DNA of 61,829 nt, from contig CAIMUS010000310.1 in NCBI GenBank assembly GCA_903844665.1, positions 1-61,829 on the forward strand, written 5' to 3'. Source of the DNA: an uncultured Pseudomonadota bacterium (lineage in GTDB: Bacteria; Pseudomonadota; Gammaproteobacteria; Competibacterales; Competibacteraceae). The translations under genes and the position numbers were made by a program. Under the pieces are notes generated by a model. It was not told where the DNA came from. It searched no databases and saw nothing but the letters and a program-made list of their open reading frames with translations. Below, piece by piece: positions 58,352 through 61,829 of this stretch (position 1 is the first letter of the stretch; each line of letters opens with the position of its first letter).

Positions 58352-58572
58352 TTACACGCTCCTCATATCCTAAGAATCAGCAGGCTGGTCTCGGCGTGGC
58401 AAAGAAGCGGGTAAAGCGACCAGCGCCAGCGCCACCATCTCCAGTGACGTTACCCCCGCCAGCCTTGCCGATGGGGATGATGCCACCGGCAACTCCTCCT
58501 GTACCACGGCCCCCGGTTCCTGCTCGCCGCACCCCCGTAAAGAAAATGGTTCGCAAGTCAAAAGGACGCTAG
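58348..58572 (+). CDS. Pro-rich basic small protein
   Basis: 74 residues. KKRVKRPAPAPPSP, PPPALPMGMMPPATPPVPRP and the end RRTPVKKMVRKSKGR: nearly half Pro with basic ends. Such short proteins are seen as head-surface or internal components; nothing more is known. Confidence 0.55.
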   Translation: MITRSSYPKNQQAGLGVAKKRVKRPAPAPPSPVTLPPPALPMGMMPPATPPVPRPPVPARRTPVKKMVRKSKGR

Positions 58573-58575
58573 GCC

Positions 58576-59226
58576 ATGTCAAACATCGTTACCTATTCCT
58601 TCGCCCCTTCAGCACCCGCTGCGACCAGCGTTTGCACTTCCCAGACGCGGGCCACGGCAGGGGACTTGACAATTGATGGAACCCTGGCAGTCGCCGAGGT
58701 TGCCACCCTCGGAGAACAGTGTCACCTGTCACTTACCACGACGGAAGATTTATCTGGACTGACATTCACGATTTATGGAACATCGCGGCGAGGAATCGCC
58801 ATTCAGGAGACTATCACGGGACCCAACAATACCACGATTAATACGGTAGGAAACTACAATACTGTCACCCGCATTGCGGCCAGCGCCGGAATGGGTGGAG
58901 TCAACCTATCGGTGGGAAATAGTAGCGGGACGTTGGAGACCTCTTGGGCAACCATGAACCAATACGCCTTCAATAAAGGAATTTCGGTTCAGTTATCTTC
59001 TGGAGCAAGTTTGACGTATGAGGTCCAGTACAGTCCGCAGAAGATGGACTTGACGTTGTGGGAGGATCAAATATCAACCCTGGCAGATGCCGTCCTAACT
59101 GGTAAAATGGCATCAGCAGGAATTCAAACAATTATAACTTGGCCTCTTATCAGGTTGAAAATTACTAATTATGTTAGCGGGTCTGGCGTTCTTATAATTA
59201 GCGAGCCTGCGCAAGCGAGCACGTAA
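58576..59226 (+). CDS. Structural protein, beta-rich
   Basis: A 216-residue protein with many Thr, Ser and Ala (TTTEDLSGLTFTIYGTSRRG, GVNLSVGNSSGTLETSWATM). It resembles the protein at 57572-58351 in make-up, and both could be decoration or tail proteins with Ig-like folds. The stop overlaps the next start (TAATG). Confidence 0.5.
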   Translation: MSNIVTYSFAPSAPAATSVCTSQTRATAGDLTIDGTLAVAEVATLGEQCHLSLTTTEDLSGLTFTIYGTSRRGIAIQETITGPNNTTINTVGNYNTVTRIAASAGMGGVNLSVGNSSGTLETSWATMNQYAFNKGISVQLSSGASLTYEVQYSPQKMDLTLWEDQISTLADAVLTGKMASAGIQTIITWPLIRLKITNYVSGSGVLIISEPAQAST

Positions 59227-59378
59227 TGGGAACAATCCTTTATAAAAAAGGCATAATTCCAAAACCTAGCGTATACTCAGCATCCACGATCGGCAATGCG
59301 GTAACGCTGTTGGCCGTGGATGCTGACACGTGGGTAGCGACAAACGTAATGGGCACCTGGACAGTATCCGGAGCGTAA
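59226..59378 (+). CDS. Very small protein, 50 aa
   Basis: MGTILYKKGIIPKPSVYSAS, ending NVMGTWTVSGA, beta-rich. It overlaps genes on both sides by TAATG, so it is part of the translated operon. Function unknown. Confidence 0.55.
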   Translation: MGTILYKKGIIPKPSVYSASTIGNAVTLLAVDADTWVATNVMGTWTVSGA

Positions 59379-60193
59379 TGATCTACGTTATCGACTTGCT
59401 TGACGAGATACGCCAGCGCTTAGACGATACCGGTGGTAATCTCGATCCTATCACAACTGGGATAACGCCTTTTGCAGCGTGGCAGCGGGCCGAAGTAGAA
59501 TCGTCGCTCGTCTGGAACAATTCCTATCTGTGTCGCTGTCTAAACTGGGCAATTCGTGAAATCGCCGTTAGGACGGGTGGGATAAGGGATAGTGCAAGTA
59601 CGTCCAGTGTTTGCACGATTAATGTTCTCGCAAATCAGCGAGCCTATTCGGTCAACCCGTTAATTCTCACCATTGAAGATGTGCGGCGGTCGGATGGATA
59701 CCGACTTCGTAAGACAACGGTTAACCGTTTAACTCAGCAGAATTTATGTACCGACTGGACTATAGTTAGTGGAATGCCAGAAGAATACTTTGAGGATGGC
59801 CAAGCGAACAGGTTGACCCTGTATCCATCTCCAATTATGTCCGACACGCTGTTACTGACAGTACAGCGGGTATACCAAGATGCAATAGTATGGAATGATG
59901 ACTTAGCATTAGAAGGACCATTCTTAGAGGATTTAACCATTACGTTTTTAGAAATTCCCGATGGGTTTCGTTCAGCACTGATAGCAGGAACCTGTTCGCA
60001 AGCATGGTTACGTCGTGATGCTGACGCTAATAATGCTATTTTGGCAAAGCAAGCGTTAGACGAATTCACGCAACTGGCAGGACCGGCTGTCGATGCGCGT
60101 ATCCTTGAAGCCAGACGGCTAAATGCGAACTTACCATTGTATTATCGTGCCAGTAGGGTAGATACCACTTGTTTGGGTATCTCGTATTTCTAA
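59378..60193 (+). CDS. Head-tail connector / adaptor
   Basis: 271 residues. The start at 59378 is coupled to the previous stop. DLLDEIRQRLDD ... NNSYLCRCLNWAIREIAVR is the helical start of phage adaptors (tail accessory factors of the P22 gp4 or T7 gp11 type), and a middle of beta strands with ANRLTLYPSPIMSDTLLLTV follows, then helix DGFRSALIAGTCSQAWLRRD. It would join portal and tail. Confidence 0.6.
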   Translation: MIYVIDLLDEIRQRLDDTGGNLDPITTGITPFAAWQRAEVESSLVWNNSYLCRCLNWAIREIAVRTGGIRDSASTSSVCTINVLANQRAYSVNPLILTIEDVRRSDGYRLRKTTVNRLTQQNLCTDWTIVSGMPEEYFEDGQANRLTLYPSPIMSDTLLLTVQRVYQDAIVWNDDLALEGPFLEDLTITFLEIPDGFRSALIAGTCSQAWLRRDADANNAILAKQALDEFTQLAGPAVDARILEARRLNANLPLYYRASRVDTTCLGISYF

Positions 60194-60600
60194 TGGCTGA
60201 CATTATCTATAACTCTTGCAGACAACGGATGTTGGCGGGAACTATTGATTGGGTTAACGATAACATTAAAGCTGTACTTGTGTCTGCTGCTTACACTGTT
60301 GATCTAGCACATAGTTTTTACAGTGATTTAACGGGTATTGTATCTGGACCGATAGCAGTAGGATCAAACGTGACCCGTCTTATTACCTCAGACGGTGCTG
60401 CTAGTGCTCCAAATATTACCTTCACCGCTGTTAGTGGAAATACAATTATTGCTCTTGTCATCTTCTCCGATACTGGCACTCCATCAACAAGTCCATTGTG
60501 GGTTTATCTTGACTCCGCCAACGGCTTACCATTTTCTCCTATCGGTGAAGATATACCTGTCCGTTGGAGTACGGGCGTGAATAAGATTTTCAGACCATGA
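60193..60600 (+). CDS. Small tail-region structural protein
   Basis: A 135-residue protein. MADIIYNSCRQRMLAGTIDW ... NIKAVLVSAAYTVDLAHSF is a pattern seen in phage structural proteins placed next to fibre genes. Beta-rich end with IALVIFSDTGTPSTSPLWVY. Start coupled with the previous gene's end; stop overlaps the next start. Confidence 0.55.
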   Translation: MADIIYNSCRQRMLAGTIDWVNDNIKAVLVSAAYTVDLAHSFYSDLTGIVSGPIAVGSNVTRLITSDGAASAPNITFTAVSGNTIIALVIFSDTGTPSTSPLWVYLDSANGLPFSPIGEDIPVRWSTGVNKIFRP

Positions 60601-61790
60601 GTTACCCAATAACAAGTGGTTGCTGGTACGACGGTGACGCTATGGCAGATGCGCCGATAGTGACTGGAAGTAGCAGCACCTATGATATAGTTAATCTACT
60701 TGAGAAATGCCTGGGTATAGGTTTTAATAGCAAGTCGGTATCGACATTATCAAGAACGTCTACAATAGCGACGGCCACTTACGATTCACCTCACGGTTAT
60801 GTTGTAAACCAGATAATCGATCTATCTAGTGTCAATGAGACTGGTTGGAATGATCGGTGGCAAGTGGCTACAGTTCCAGGCGGCACATCTTTAACGTTTG
60901 CAGTGCCAGTAGAGCTGAATGCCAGTCCTACGGGTTCACCCGTAACCATTACCGCGCCGGCTTGGAAAAATCCAGCCTGGTCGGGTAATGTAAAATTCTA
61001 TACCGGAACTGGAAAGGCAGCTTTTAAGATACTCGATCCTGCGGGATCGGGTTACTTTCTTCGAGTATTGGATACATTTGGGACTTACGCGCAACTGCGT
61101 GGGTACTCATCCATGTCGAATGTGGATACAGGGACAGGCGGGTTTTACGATAGTAATGAACAGTTTTTATATCGTAGTAATGTTGCTAATACGACGCCGC
61201 GCCGTTGGAGGGTAGTAGCAGATAGCCGGTTCGTCATGGTTTTTATGATCTGGCATGATGCGTCTTATCGCACGAATGTAGTTGAAGGATCGTGGTTTGG
61301 TGATGTTGTTCCTTTCTCGTCTGGTAGTGCTAATGCCCATAGTATTATTGCAAGTGCTTGGGCAACAGAATCAATTCCGAATGCTAATAACAACACATTT
61401 AGAATTGGTCAAAGCTTCACATCTGATGAGACTAGAGGGATATATTTTGAGAATAATGCAACTTGTTTTAAAGACGGACCTACTGAAAACATAATATCAT
61501 CAAATAAAGGTTTTTTTGGAGCAAATAACGTATATAATCCTTATCCATTTCCAGCTAATCCTGGATTGAACGACTTGATTCTATTGGAAAAAGTGCGTGT
61601 TCGTTGGACTAATCATCCACAAGGGACCCTTCCTTCTATTAGGACTCCATTAAATGCTTGGGATAACGCTCCAGACGCTTTCACCACGATAACGTTACAA
61701 GGGATACCTTACTTAGTTATAAAGGACAATTACACGTCTAGTAAGCAGCACTGGTATTTAGTCAAGATGGTAGGAGACTTACGGGTATGA
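60597..61790 (+). CDS. Tail-tip/fibre paralogue (full length)
   Basis: A 397-residue protein, beta-rich, starting MSYPITSGCWYDGDAMADAP. The C-terminal half (TGTGGFYDSNEQFLYRSN, RRWRVVADSRF, GSWFGD, NNTFRIG, MVGDLRV) is homologous to the partial protein at 2-691. The N-terminal half resembles a small carbohydrate-binding-type domain followed by a linker. Its stop overlaps the start of a third paralogue. A receptor-binding or tail-tip role is inferred. Confidence 0.65.
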   Translation: MSYPITSGCWYDGDAMADAPIVTGSSSTYDIVNLLEKCLGIGFNSKSVSTLSRTSTIATATYDSPHGYVVNQIIDLSSVNETGWNDRWQVATVPGGTSLTFAVPVELNASPTGSPVTITAPAWKNPAWSGNVKFYTGTGKAAFKILDPAGSGYFLRVLDTFGTYAQLRGYSSMSNVDTGTGGFYDSNEQFLYRSNVANTTPRRWRVVADSRFVMVFMIWHDASYRTNVVEGSWFGDVVPFSSGSANAHSIIASAWATESIPNANNNTFRIGQSFTSDETRGIYFENNATCFKDGPTENIISSNKGFFGANNVYNPYPFPANPGLNDLILLEKVRVRWTNHPQGTLPSIRTPLNAWDNAPDAFTTITLQGIPYLVIKDNYTSSKQHWYLVKMVGDLRV

Positions 61791-61829
61791 GTTATCCGTT
61801 AACGCATGGATGTTGGTACGGGGATGACA
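61787..61829 (+). CDS. Start of a further tail-tip paralogue (cut by window edge)
   Basis: The first 14 residues read MSYPLTHGCWYGDD, parallel to MSYPITSGCWYDGD of the preceding gene. It runs off the right edge. By the paralogue, the C-terminal part of such a gene is what stands at 2-691. Confidence 0.7.
   Translation, partial: MSYPLTHGCWYGDD

Noticed and set aside
1..61829. tRNA or rRNA genes
   Set aside because: No cloverleaf with a conserved T-loop or rRNA-like stretch was noticed on reading. A tRNAscan run would be decisive, and I could not run it.

Overview
The window is almost all phage DNA. It carries a complete structural module (small and large terminase, portal, scaffold-like protein, major capsid protein, head-tail adaptor, tail and ejection proteins, a 2,888-residue polyvalent protein). 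It also carries a phage replication and recombination set (VirE-type primase/helicase, DEAD-like helicase, Sak4-like ATPase, exonuclease, PD-(D/E)XK nuclease), a Cro/C1-type repressor and a Q-like antiterminator. Gene packing is tight, with many ATGA, GTGA and TAATG overlaps. The portal, scaffold and connector order and the lack of any sheath or tape-measure gene suggest a podovirus-like virion (inference). The H-NS-like gene and the IS66-type remnant point to a proteobacterial host, beta or gamma, with low certainty. I saw no tRNA, rRNA or CRISPR array.

Layout. (1) 48.65-61.8 kb and then 1-23.1 kb, plus strand: the late region. It starts at a promoter overlapping the end of the Q-like gene, passes a short terminator, and runs terS, terL, portal, co-chaperonin-like protein, scaffold, capsid, decoration proteins, connector and tail-tip paralogues. 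The reading continues at the left edge of the window with the C-terminal part of another tail-tip paralogue. The two ends of the window fall in homologous genes, so this is probably a circularly permuted or circular genome opened in a tail gene, with roughly 0.5 kb missing (inference). (2) 23.1-23.6 kb: an H-NS-like gene with its own promoter, then a hairpin terminator between the converging late and early units. (3) 47.5 to 23.7 kb, minus strand: early and replication genes with many very small proteins. (4) 47.5-48.65 kb: the immunity and control region with repressor, operators, Q-like gene, late promoter and terminator.

The accessory part, 29.4-33.6 kb, holds two truncated IscB genes, each behind a well preserved omega-RNA (HEARO) sequence. 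It also holds a 213-bp IS66-type remnant with 8-bp target duplications, a perfect 32-bp inverted repeat, and short tandem repeats. The 40-47.5 kb region is an array of tiny genes separated by two families of repeated hairpins. It includes a formylglycine-generating-enzyme-fold protein whose C terminus looks like a diversity-generating-retroelement variable region, with no reverse transcriptase in the window. Three related HNH endonuclease genes each have an extended -10 promoter followed at once by a hairpin.

Control, as read from the sequence: three 17-bp sites of the form TRGAGCA-NNN-TGCTMTA lie at the repressor promoter, at the divergent early promoter and at a second early promoter 14 kb away. 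A single repressor could therefore hold both early units off. The Q-like protein next to a promoter and terminator would then license the late region. No integrase, protelomerase, partition gene or recognisable endolysin was found, so how the phage persists and how it lyses the cell are open.
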